This document shows positions 40,647 through 50,357 of a stretch of 64,000 nt of DNA, in pieces. Origin of the DNA: Sorex araneus (taxonomy: Eukaryota > Chordata > Mammalia > Eulipotyphla > Soricidae); assembly GCF_027595985.1 (NCBI RefSeq), contig NC_073304.1:49455137-49519136 (forward strand), in the 5' to 3' direction. How positions within the stretch are numbered: position 1 is the first letter of the stretch; each line of letters begins with the position of its first letter. A program made the translations under genes and the position numbers. A model generated the notes under the pieces. That model was not told where the DNA came from. It ran no database searches and was given only the letters and a program-made list of their open reading frames with translations.

Positions 40647-41117
40647 AAAAGTATTAGAAGCTAATATCAGAGAATGGAAAAACATACGATGCTCATGGGT
40701 TAAAAGAATTTACATTGTCAAAAAATAAAAGACCATATTACCCAAAGGTACCCATATTACCCATAGATTGAATGCAATTCCTATCAAAATCTCAAAGGCA
40801 TTATTCAGGGAAACACTTCTAAACAATACTACTAAAACAAACACTATTAAAGCTTATGTAGAACTGTAAAAACCCTGTGAGTAATGAAAACAATTCTAAG
40901 GGGGAAAGGTTTGGAGTCACTGCTTTCTCTAATTTTAAATCATACCATAAAGCTATAGCAATTAAAACTGTGGTATAGAAATAAAAGTAGACACTTAAAT
41001 TGGAGTAGAATTGAAAGCATGGAAGTATACCCTCAAATGGACAAACAATTAATGACTAAGGAACTAGGTGCACTAAATAGGACAAGAAAAACCTCTTTAA
41101 CAATTGGTGTTGGCATT

Positions 41118-41550
41118 ATAAGACACTCCCTACCCATTCTCCAAGTGTACCACACCACGTTCAATGGGTTTTAATAGTAGGAAATCAATCATAGAGGGAA
41201 ATATATATGCATATATACATATTTTCAGATACATATATATACAAAAGTTAGCATCACTCAACCTTTAACTACATGCTAGTGATATCCTAAAGAATGTCTT
41301 AATGGCCACTGCCAAAATAGAAAAATCTTCACACTGTTTCTTCAAGGGATACTTTTTGGAGCATTTTCAGTGGTTTTTCACAACAAACAATACAAAATAT
41401 ATTATTTTGATTGTGTTTTGGGACAGAGATTGGGGCTTGGGTTGGAAACATCCTAAATATGATGGTGGAAAGGTGAAATGGTGGTGGGATTGATGTTTGA
41501 ATATTAAATGTAATCAAATATTGTGAACTACCATGTAAAAAACAAAACAA
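41118..41550 (+). mobile_element. L1-tailed retroposon, family shared with 52105-52640
   Basis: Starts ACACTCCCTACCCATTCTCC, contains an AT-rich TATATATGC segment, and ends GGTGGTGGGATTGATGTTTG...GTGAACTACCATG followed by an (AAAAC)n tail. The element at 52.1-52.6 kb is the same sequence in reverse. Confidence 0.8.
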
Positions 41551-41555
41551 AACAA

Positions 41556-41722
41556 GGCACAGCGGGTAGGGCGTTTGCCTTGCACGCGGCCAACCCGGGT
41601 TTGAGTCCCAGCATCCCATATGGTCCCCCCAAGCACCACCAGGAGTGATTCCTGATTTCAGAGCCAGAGGTAACCCCTGAGCATCGCCGGGTGTGACCCA
41701 AAAAGGCAAAAAAAAAAAACTT
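41556..41722 (+). repeat. SINE-A lacking the first ~16 bases
   Basis: Begins at GGCACAGCGGGTAGGGCG and is near consensus to GGGTGTGACCC plus (A)12. It sits directly after the A-rich tail of the L1-tailed retroposon. Confidence 0.93.
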
Positions 41723-42894
41723 TTGGCAAAACTGAATAATCAATGCAAAGAAAGAAAAAAAAACTGGACACCTACCTCAAACAATACATAAAATAAGCCA
41801 AAATGAATCAAAGACAGCTTTAGACCAGAATTCATAAACTACATTTTAAAAAAATAGGCAGAACTCTGTGATATGAACTTCAGAAGTGAGTTCAATGATT
41901 TGACTCCATTAACAACAAAAAAAAACCAAGAAAAAAAAATTCTGACAGCATGAAATTAAAAAGATTTTGAATTGTGAAATAAACTATGCTAAAATAAAAA
42001 GAAACTCTAAATGAACGGGAGAAAATATTTGCATGCTATGCAACTGACAATGGACTAATATCTAAGATAGATAAAGTACTTATGAAACTCAACAATAAAA
42101 GACAATAACTCATTCAAAAACTGGGGAGAGGAGCAGAACAGACATTTCTCTAAAGGATATAAAGACAGATAATAGGCATATGAAAAGTATTCATCATCAC
42201 TGATTATCAGGGATATGAATATTAAAACAATGAAAAAAGCCTTCTCATCAGTGAGAATGGCTATATCAAAAAGCCTGGAACTCCCTTGAGGGGACTGGGC
42301 AGGAGGCAATGTCCATGGAGAGAAGAAGAGGTGGTGTTGAAGGGTGGTAAAGGGTTATGCATGAAACCCTACCAACAGTACTGTAAACACAGAGTAAAAA
42401 TGGTTTGTTTCTATTTTTAAAGGTGCCTCTCATAGAAGTAGACTGGCAGGTGGGAAGTCAATGGGATGGGGGCAGGACATCAGTGGAGGGAAGTGGACAC
42501 AAGTAAAGAAATCTGTTGAAACATTGTACTTCTGTTTAGTCTCTACAGAAAGCAATATGGAGACATTTCAAAAGATTAAAAATATAACTCCCATATCACC
42601 CAACTATTTTATTTCCTGGCAACTATCCCAGGAACACAGAAAAATAAGTTCAAAAATTTAAGTGCACATCTATTTATACTGCACCGCTATTTACAATAGC
42701 CAAGATCTGGAAATAACACAAATGCCCAATGGCAGATGAGTGGATAAAGGAAGTGTGGTGTACATACACAAAGGAAAAAAAAGTCTTTTACTACAACTTG
42801 GATGAAACTAGAGGAGGTCATGTTAAACAAGCCAAAGGAATTAGAACAAATACTGCTTGTATAGTATAAAGTATAGTATAAAGAAGCAAAGCAA

Positions 42895-43012
42895 GGGCTG
42901 GAGCGATCCACAGCAGGTAGGGGATTTGCCTTGCACTCGGCCAACTCGGGTTCAATTCCCAGTATCCCATATGTTCCCCGAACCGGGTGTGACCCAAAAA
43001 GAAAAAAAAAAG
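42895..43012 (+). repeat. SINE-A with 3' internal deletion
   Basis: Head and B box are intact (GGGTTCAATTCCC). After CATATGTTCCCCGAA it jumps to CCGGGTGTGACCC, losing about 55 bases of body. Confidence 0.93.
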
Positions 43013-43280
43013 TAAACCAAGGGAAGGGACAGTATCCAGTATAAACAAAGCCTTGAACTTTCACAACAGAACTGATGTTACCAGGTGGGGATAAGTATTT
43101 GGAGGATGGGGAGGGACATGGCAGACTAAAAGTGCCACAAGGACATTGATGGAGGGTCTTTGCTACTTTGGTGCTAGTGGAAGTGTAGCAACTTTGTACA
43201 TCTGAACTGTCAACATTAGCACTAATTATAGCCATGTTTCCTCAATAGAAATAAAATATACTTTTAAAATTCTGGATCCA

Positions 43281-43722
43281 TGGCAGACATTTCTCTGGAC
43301 TTAGTTACTAAAATACTAAAATACAGAAATCCAAAACTATGCTGCTGCTAGTGCGGCCTCCTGACCTCATATCTCTTCATTCTCAGCAATGGAAAACAAA
43401 TTACCAAATGCTTTCTTTTCAGCAGATCGACTTTAGGGGGGAGAAACTCCAAATCAATAATAGTGAACTTTTTTTTGTTTAAATATTGAATGTAATCAAA
43501 GTAAAGTGAAAGTAAAGTGAAATTTACCAGTTACACATGCGGGGTGGGGGGCTGGGGAGGTGGGGGGAAGGGGGGAGGTATATCGTGATTCTTGGTAGTG
43601 GAATATGTGCACTGGTGAAGGGATGGGTGTTTGAGCATTGTATAACTGAGACTTTAACCTGAACGCTTTGTAACTTTCCACATGGTGACTCAATAAAAGA
43701 ATTTTTAAAAAATAAAATAAAA
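43281..43722 (+). mobile_element. 5'-truncated L1 3'UTR insertion with TSD
   Basis: Only L1 3'UTR (GGACTTAGTTACTAAAATAC, CATTCTCAGCAATGG, TGCACTGGTGAAGGGATG, CAATAAAAG) and an (AAAAT)n tail are present. The TSD TAAAATTCTGGATCCA is at 43265-43280 and 43723-43738. Same family as 6009 and 15036. Confidence 0.93.
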
Positions 43723-43738
43723 TAAAATTCTGGATCCA

Positions 43739-43860
43739 GGGAAATGATTCAGAGGACCAGAGTACATGTTTGCATGTGGGAGATGAGTCCCAGGTTTAAT
43801 CCCTAATAACACATGTTCTCTGGAACACTGCTGGGTGTAGCTGCCTTTAAAAGCAAGCAA
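43739..43860 (+). repeat. SINE-A, very diverged
   Basis: GTTTGCATGTGGGAGATGAG and GTCCCAGGTTTAATCCC mark the head half. Confidence 0.55.
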
Positions 43861-44093
43861 ACAAACTCATGATTTCCCCAGAATCTGGCATCCACAGTTT
43901 AAGGGTTCAGTTACGCCCTAGTCTCCTTTCCTCACCACATACACCTTAGATGCCAGTCACAAGATGATTGTCACCTATCTTATACCTGGCTATAGAGGAA
44001 AAGTTTCAACAACCCTTGTTAGGGGTTGGTTTCTTTCCACAGGGATCCACACAACTTGGAGGTTATAGCAATTTACTGTAAAAGAATACTATA

Positions 44094-44262
44094 GGGGCTG
44101 GAGCAATAGCATAACTGGTAGCGTGTTTGCCTTGCACGTGACCGACCCGGGTTCGATTCTCAGCATACCATATGGTCCCCCGAGCACCGCCAGGAATAAT
44201 TCCTGAGTGCAGAGCCGGGAGTAACCCCTGCATCGCAGGGTGTGACCCAAAAAGAAAAAAAA
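44094..44262 (+). repeat. SINE-A, young
   Basis: Near-consensus including the B box (GGGTTCGATTCTC). Flanks AAGAATACTATA and AAAAATACTATA form a TSD with one change. Confidence 0.95.
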
Positions 44263-44279
44263 AGAAAAATACTATAAAG

Positions 44280-44815
44280 GATGTAGTTGAACATCCAAAT
44301 GGAAGACAAGGTATGGGAAGGTGCACAGAGCTTTGAGTTCTCTCTGAGCTTGGAACTTTCTAGAATTTCCATAATCACCCATCAGGAACAATCCCTACTG
44401 CTCTCTGGTTCCGAGTGAACTTCTGGAATTTCATGGTGAGTTCGCCTTCATCCCGTTAAGTGTGATGGACTGTTAACTCCATTTCAGGGCCTATCCCTTC
44501 TTAAAGAATAGAGGAGGCTCAGGCGGAAAACACCATTTCTGATCACCACATGGTCTTTCTGGGGAGAATCCCCATCCAGGGGCAGCACCTCACAGAAAAT
44601 AGACCTTTATTACCTTGAAAATCACCAAGGTTTCAGGAAGTCTGTGCCAGAAAGTGGAGAAAAGTGGGATAGACCAAATATTAAAACAAACAAACAAAAA
44701 AAAGATCTCGGTGCTCTTAATGTTTACGAAACAGAGTTTCAGAAGCTCTGGCCAGGAACAGAGAGCATATAAATAAAATAAAATAAAGCACAGTATCACA
44801 GTAGATTTGGTCCCA
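44280..44815. other. Unique intergenic sequence
   Basis: No gene or named repeat seen. Confidence 0.4.
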
Positions 44816-44819
44816 TTAT

Positions 44820-44996
44820 TTCTTTTTTTTCCTTTTGGGTCACACCTGGGATGCACAGGGGTTACTCCTGGCTCATGCACTCAGGAATTACTCCTGGTAG
44901 TGCTTGAGTGACCACATGGGATGCTGAGAATCGAATCCGGGTCGGCTGCATGCAAGGCAAATGCCCTACCAACTGTGCTATCGCTCCAGCTCCTGT
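44820..44996 (-). repeat. SINE-A
   Basis: Full-length reverse copy with intact head (GGAGCTGGAGCGATAGCACAG in reverse) and B box. Confidence 0.95.
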
Positions 44997-45034
44997 ATTT
45001 CTTGCCATATATATTTGTCCGGTTACCTTACCTC

Positions 45035-45245
45035 CTTTCCTTTCCTTTCCTTTCCTTTCCTTTCCTTTCCTTTCCTTTCCTTTCCTTTCCTTTCCTTTCC
45101 TTTCCTTTCCTTTCCTTTCCTTTCCTTTCCTTTCCTTTCCTTTCCTTTCCTTTCCTTTCCTTTCCTTTCCTTTCCTTTCCTTTTTTCTTTCTTTCTTTTC
45201 TTTTCTTTTCTTTTCTTTTCTTTTCTTTTCTTTTCTTTTCTTTTC
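45035..45245 (+). repeat. (TTTCC)n and (TTTTC)n array, i.e. AAAGG/AAAAG on the minus strand
   Basis: About 29 perfect TTTCC units (45035-45180) pass through a short TTTC zone into about ten TTTTC units that end exactly where a reverse SINE begins (45246). The side nearer the SINE has the more A-rich motif. Open frames of up to 165 codons across it are composition artefacts. Confidence 0.98.
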
Positions 45246-45408
45246 TGTGGTGTTGAGATCATACCAGGTAGTGTTCAAGGGCTACTCCCATCTCTGTGTT
45301 CGGGATATATCTAAGCAGTTCTTGGAGATTATGTGGTACAGGGCATCAAACCCGGGGTTTCCATGTTCAAAGCGTGAACTCCAGCCCTTTGAGCTATTTC
45401 TCTAGCCT
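45246..45408 (-). repeat. SINE-A, old copy whose A-tail seeds the array
   Basis: GTGTTCAAGGGCTACTCCC and GAGCTATTTCTCTAGCC identify body and head. Its tail side faces the TTTTC array. Confidence 0.75.
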
Positions 45409-46130
45409 AACCTTACCTAATACTGCTCCTGTCATGATGCCCACTTTTTCTGGCATCTTCCCTCATGAAGAATCTTACTCACAAAAATGTTTCTTGCCTC
45501 TTGAATAATTTGCAAGTGTCTGGAATGGTACCTTGGCAGCTTTAAATGACAGCAGCGCACCAGGGCCCAGGCAGAAGTAACCTGGACCCCTCCACAAGCT
45601 TTGCCTCATTGAGCTCTGGGGAAGGCTGCCCCTCACTTTCCAAGGATCCCTCTTAGGGACTTATGACAATCTTGCCCTATATGAATCCCCTGCCCTGTTT
45701 TCATGCGGGGTAAATGTAGCATGCGAAATGCATTTTTAATGACTGGTTTTGCATTTCATGTATTTTCCCTCTTTGCTGGGTCATTACGTCTTTAAACTCT
45801 GCCATCATTTAATGGTTTATATAGTCCAGTGATGTATGGGTTTATTCATGTTTCCATTCTCTTCCCCTCTCCCTTATCCACTGGCTGCTCCAGTAAGAGC
45901 CCATCCAAGGGGAATGTCACATGTGGTGCCCTGTGGAACAGTCCTTTCCTGGTAGCCTGTGTCCTGCGCCCCAGTGATCATGGTGGAGGCACCTCACCTT
46001 CAGGCTCAGGTTCTGAGAACAGTGACAAGACTCCAGATTGCCTTTGGAAATCCTTTCAGGGCTAGTCATGCTGGAGACCAGGGCTCCATTTCTTGCCATT
46101 CTTGTTTAGTCTCCAGGACCAGCTTTCTTT
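45409..46130. other. Unique intergenic sequence
   Basis: No gene or named repeat seen. Confidence 0.4.
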
Positions 46131-46140
46131 CCAGTGTTGG

Positions 46141-46317
46141 TTACTTAAGGGGTTGTTTGTTTTGTTTATGTGCTGCATTCGTCCATGGTCAGGAGTTACT
46201 CCTGGCTCTGCACTCAGGGATCATATCTGACAGTGTTTGGGGGACCCTGTGGGGTGCTGGGATCAAACCTGGGTTGGCTGTGTGCAAGGCAAACACCCTA
46301 GCTGCTGTGCTATCGCT
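46141..46317 (-). repeat. SINE-A with 10-bp TSD
   Basis: CCAGTGTTGG flanks it at 46131-46140 and 46318-46327; head reversed at the right edge (TGGAGCGATAGCACAG). Confidence 0.92.
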
Positions 46318-46519
46318 CCAGTGTTGGGCCAGGATATTGTCTCTCCAGTGGAATCCCAGAAGAAGGATTTGCCTGTGTCTAGATCTAGATATTGTGCTAG
46401 ACTATCTGAAGCCTGGTCAGCTCTCATATAAAAATATTCACGCTGCTTTAGTGAGTTTAGAATTACATGTTTGTGTGCGGGGTTGGGGGGCCTTATGTGG
46501 GGAGATTGGGGCCACATAG

Positions 46520-46656
46520 ATGGTGCCCGAGGCTTACTCTTGGCTCTGCGCTCATGAATCATTCCTACAGTGCTCAGGGGTCTATATGTGGTGCCAGGGA
46601 TTGATGTCAGGTTAGCTGCATGCAAGAGCCCTGGCCTCTGTACTATCTCTCCAGTT
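46520..46656 (-). repeat. SINE-A, old copy
   Basis: GAGGCTTACTCTTGGCTCTGC to CTGTACTATCTCTCCAG. Confidence 0.85.
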
Positions 46657-46765
46657 CATGCATGCTTGACTTAAATCTCTCTCTCTTTCTCTCTTCCTTT
46701 TTCCCTCTCTCTCATTTGCTATCTCCCATGCTATACTCTCTCTGTCATGTTATATTTATCCTATT

Positions 46766-47135
46766 TATCACTGTGTCACTGTCATCCTGTTGTTCATCGA
46801 TTTGTTCGAGCAGGCCCAGTAATATCTCTATTCGTCCTAGCCCTGAGATTTTATTTTTTGTCTTTTTTCCTTTTTGGTCACACCCGGCGATGCTCAGGGG
46901 TTACTCCTGGCTCTGCGCTCAGGAATTACTCCTGGCGGTGCTTGGGGGACCATATGGGATGCTGGGAATCGAACCTGGGTCCACCGCATGCAAGGCAAAA
47001 GCCCTACCAGCTCTGCTATTACTCCAGCCCCTAGCCCTGAGTTTTAGAAGCCTTTCTTTACTCGTCTTTCCCAACAGTGCCACACTGGAGGCTCTTTCAG
47101 GGTCAGGGGAATGAGACCCATCATTATTACTGGTT
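46766..47135 (-). repeat. SINE-B, long subtype, split by a SINE-A
   Basis: Left part 46766-46853 and right part 47031-47135, both typical of the long subtype (TCCTAGCCCTGAGATTTTA; CCCAACAGTGCCACACTGG; CATCATTATTACTG). Confidence 0.92.
46854..47030 (-). repeat. SINE-A nested in SINE-B
   Basis: Full-length and near consensus. The direct repeat CTAGCCCTGAGATTTTA (46837-46853) recurs as CTAGCCCTGAGTTTTA at 47031-47046. Confidence 0.95.
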
Positions 47136-47149
47136 TTGGCATTTCCTTT

Positions 47150-47480
47150 TTATGTCGAATACCGTTCACTGTGTACACACACCATGTTGTTTCCTTCATT
47201 CATGCATTCACCAATTAGACATTTCAGTTGTTCCCATCTCTTGGCTTTGAAATAATGCTACAGTGAATATGGGGAGAGCAATACCCCCTTTTGATTAGCT
47301 CTTATTTTCTTCATATAATGATCAGTGAAATATATGAGAGCTCTGTTCTTCCTTTTTGTTTTTTTAATTTGAGAACCTCCATATTGTTTTCCAGAGTGCC
47401 TGCACCACTTTAAATTCCCACCAACAGTGCTCAAGCTTCCTCTGTCTCCACATCCTTAGAAATACTTATGGTATCTTGTC
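47150..47480 (-). repeat. Old L1 3' region
   Basis: Antisense landmarks TTCAGTTGTTCCCATCTCTTGGC, ATGCTACAGTGAATATGG and AATTCCCACCAACAGTGCTC in order. Confidence 0.82.
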
Positions 47481-47499
47481 CTTTCGGGAGCTTCACGAC

Positions 47500-47626
47500 C
47501 GCGTGATCTCGTATTGTCTAGTTCTCCCTCTCGGAGAACCTGGCAAGCTACCGAGAGTATCCTGCCCACACGGCAGAGCCTGGCAAGCTCCCTGCAGCAT
47601 ATCCGATATGCCAAAAACAGTAACAA
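47500..47626 (+). repeat. SINE-B fragment
   Basis: The head is missing; CTCCCTCTCGGAGAACCTGG to GATATGCCAAAAACAGTAACA is present. Confidence 0.88.
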
Positions 47627-47779
47627 TATTCAATCCTATTTATAAATAGCATAAATTACCATGCTACTTATATCATAGTTAGATACAATGTAGCATATAG
47701 AGCACCGAGATTCAAGTTAATTCAGCCACAAGCATTTTAGAAGGTGTAAAAGAATTTAGGAGGTTGGAGACTCTTTTGT

Positions 47780-47912
47780 TTGTTTTTGTTTTGCAACCAC
47801 ATTTGGTGGTGCTCAGGAATTACTCCTGGCGCTTGGTGGGCCATCTGGGGTGCCAGGGGTCAAACTGAGTGAAAAGCAAACGCTCTAGCCTCTGTACTAT
47901 GGCTCCAGCCGA
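47780..47912 (-). repeat. SINE-A, old copy
   Basis: GGTGGTGCTCAGGAATTACTCCTGG and ACTATGGCTCCAGCC. Confidence 0.87.
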
Positions 47913-48535
47913 GGTCATAGACTCTTAAAGCCCACAGAATCGGTTCCTTTCTCTGGGCTTTGTTCTTCTCACCTGTCAGGGAAGAGCTCAGGGGCCAGAT
48001 CCTGACGTTCTTTTCCGGAGGCCCTGGCAGCTGCTGAGTTCAAGCTCAGATCTCCTTGCTGATAAAGGCTGCCCTCTCTCGAGCCTTCCACAACATCCTC
48101 AATAAGCAGCTGTCCCAGAAAAAAGCACCAGCTCCTCCTCCCTCTCCCCAGGAAAGTCACAAGACAGCATTTGGTCAAAGAGCAACAATCTGACCCAAAA
48201 TGGCTTCACTCAGAGAACACCTGGTGCTGCCACTCTTTCTCTTGTGTCTGTCCCTTCTTTTCAGCACTTTGCCATTTTCTGCCTGGTTCATATCAGACAG
48301 GTGCTCTCTGGATCGGAAGATAAAAATACTTCAACTGTGCTTACTTACCATGGCGGAACTCCCAATTGTGGTGTGTGCAGTTTTGACTGTTTTGTCAGGA
48401 ATGAGAGAAACATTGATACACAGTCCCCTGCTCCCCTGCCAGCAAGGGTTCCCCAGGTCACGGACCGAGGCCCACCAGCCTGCATTTCTGGATGAGGACA
48501 GGGACCTTGCTCACTCACCAGGATGTCTAGAAACA
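47913..48535. other. Unique intergenic sequence
   Basis: No known gene. A 115-codon frame at 48200-48547 begins MASLREHLVLPLFLLCLSLL, which resembles a signal peptide. It ends in a SINE, and I cannot connect it to a family. Confidence 0.35.
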
Positions 48536-48538
48536 AAC

Positions 48539-48695
48539 TGGGCCTGAGCGATAGTACCTGGCAGGCACTTATCTTGCACACAGCCAACCCTGTTTGAATC
48601 CCTGGCATGGCTCAGGGACCCTCAAGCACCACCAGCATGATCCAAGAGCACAGAGCTAGGAGTAAAAACTGAGCACTACCAGGTGTGAAACCAAA
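48539..48695 (+). repeat. SINE-A, old copy
   Basis: GGGCCTGAGCGATAGTACC head; tail CCAAAACAAACAAA directly followed by a SINE-B in reverse. Confidence 0.88.
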
Positions 48696-48702
48696 ACAAA
48701 CA

Positions 48703-48944
48703 AATCACTGTCATCCCATTGCTCATTGATTTGCTCGAGCAGGCACCAGTAACATCTCCATTGTGAGACTTGTTGTTACTGTTTTTGGCATATTGAATAT
48801 GCCCTGGGTAGCTTTCCAGGCTCTGCCATGGGGGCAAGATACTCTCAGTAGCTTGCCGGGCTCTCCGAGAGGGACAGAGGAATCGAATCTGGGTCGGTCG
48901 CGTGCAAGGTGAAGACCCTACCCGCTGAGCTATCGCTCCAGCCC
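48703..48944 (-). repeat. SINE-B, short subtype, full length
   Basis: Complete with head at the right (GGGCTGGAGCGATAGCTCAG in reverse) and the GAGACTTGTTGTTACTG short junction. Confidence 0.95.
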
Positions 48945-48949
48945 AAACA

Positions 48950-49360
48950 AACAAATAAATAAAATAAATACAGAGAAACAAACTTTGCAACTTTAACTGG
49001 TGGACTTGTTGGCTGGATTTTTTTCATAAATAAAGTTGCAGGTAACAAATTATTATTATTATTGTTTAGAGACAGCTTTTGTAGACCTTTAATTTCTCTG
49101 TGCAAACCCTGTGCCAGTGACAGAGGTTGTGACACCCCTGTTTTCTGCTCCTAGTGTTTGTTTTTTCTGAACCACAGAGATTTTTTTTTAGGATGGAGAT
49201 TTTCTAACCTAAATGAAAACAGGTATTAAATGTTAAATAGTATGTTAAATCTGCTCTTTAGATGACTTAGTTTCAATAATTATCAAGATTCCTCTCCTGT
49301 CTCTGGAGACAGTCTATCTCCTATATCCTTTTGCTAAGCTTTCCATTCCATTCCACTCCT
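48950..49360. other. Unique AT-rich sequence
   Basis: Nothing recognised apart from (AAAT)n and (ATT)n patches. Confidence 0.4.
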
Positions 49361-49900
49361 CCAGTTGACTATACCGAACCAGTATCACGCCGTGATTGTG
49401 ATGAAATTGTAGTGTATATTGAGCTATTGTCTTCTCCTCATTCTTCTTTTTAAAAATTAACTTATTTGTCTATTGAGTTCTGCAAAGATGAATAAATCCC
49501 ACTGGGAAAATCCCAGTGATTGTGATTGTATTGAATTTGTAGGTGTTAATTATTAATCTAGGTCTTTATCAAACTATCCCACTTTCACCACTTTCAAAGC
49601 ATAGCGCGTGCTTTATAATTCAATCACTTCCTGCTTCCTTGGTTACAATTATAAACATTTGTATAGAAGTTCTATGTCTTCTTTGTAAGTGCTGAGATGT
49701 CTTGCAACTCTGATTGCTTCTGTGAATGGCATTTATGAACGGCATTTTTTGAAGATTTAGCAGTAGCATTTGCTGGTGGGAGAGACGCAGTCAATTCATA
49801 CAGGTTGATATCATCTCTGGCAAACTCACTGAGTAGAATCAGTTTTCCTTTGTTTGAGTCTGGTTTTTCTGAGTTGACATTTTGTTTTTCTATTGCCTAG
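49360..49900 (-). repeat. Ancient L1 ORF2 region (tentative)
   Basis: Antisense resemblance to L1 in CTTCCTTGGTTACAATTATA, TTGAATTTGTAGGTGTTAA and ATATCATCTCTGGCAAACTC. No frame remains. Confidence 0.45.
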
Positions 49901-50211
49901 GTAAAATTCACACCCCCTCCCTTTTTGATTTCTGTGGTAGGTGGTTGAAGGAACTGGCTAGGCTGACTCAACCCCAAGGAGTGCAAATGTTTCTTCCTTC
50001 CCTACTACAGGGTGGGGTCTGGGCTTCAGTTCTGCCCAAAGTCAGTGGTGCAGAGGTATAGGGGCAGATCTGGGGCTTAAACCTTCTACCCCATAAGTCA
50101 AAGCTGGATTCACAGCCAAACTGGATTCTCACATCTGGTCCTGAAAAAAAGAACTTTTATGCGGGCAGGACTGGAGTTGAGAATTCTTTGAGGTAGGGGA
50201 TGGGATGGTGG

Positions 50212-50357
50212 AGGGAGCACGCCCGGATCTACTCCTGGCTCTGCACTCAGGGATAACTCCTGACAAGGCTCAGGACACCATATGGGATGCTGAAGACTAA
50301 ACTCTGGTCCTCGTGCAAGGCAAAAACCCTATCTGCTGTACTATTGCTCCAGCCCCA
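50212..50357 (-). repeat. SINE-A
   Basis: GGATCTACTCCTGGCTCTGC to CTGTACTATTGCTCCAGCCC; tail lost. Confidence 0.9.

Larger units (their letters stand above)
40715..43262 (+). mobile_element. Old L1 ORF2/3'UTR, several times interrupted
   Basis: Sense L1 landmarks in order: GATTGAATGCAATTCCTATC (40770), ACAATTGGTGTTGG (41100), AACTGGACACCTACCTC (41763), GACAATGGACTAATATC (42047), CTAAAGGATATAAAGACAG (42151), TATTTACAATAGCCAAG (42689), GGCAGATGAGTGGATAAAGG (42731) and a 3'UTR to 43262. It is broken by a retroposon (~41118-41550), SINEs (41556, 42895) and many frameshifts. Confidence 0.85.

Noticed and set aside
44862-45405. Open frames of up to 165 codons of FPFLS / KERKG repeats
   Set aside because: These are readings of the TTTCC/TTTTC array and adjoining SINEs.
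48200-48547. Possible secreted protein starting MASLREHLVLPLFLLCLSLL
   Set aside because: Single frame without homology, no splice or promoter context, and its end runs into a SINE. A hydrophobic start can arise by chance in CT-rich DNA.
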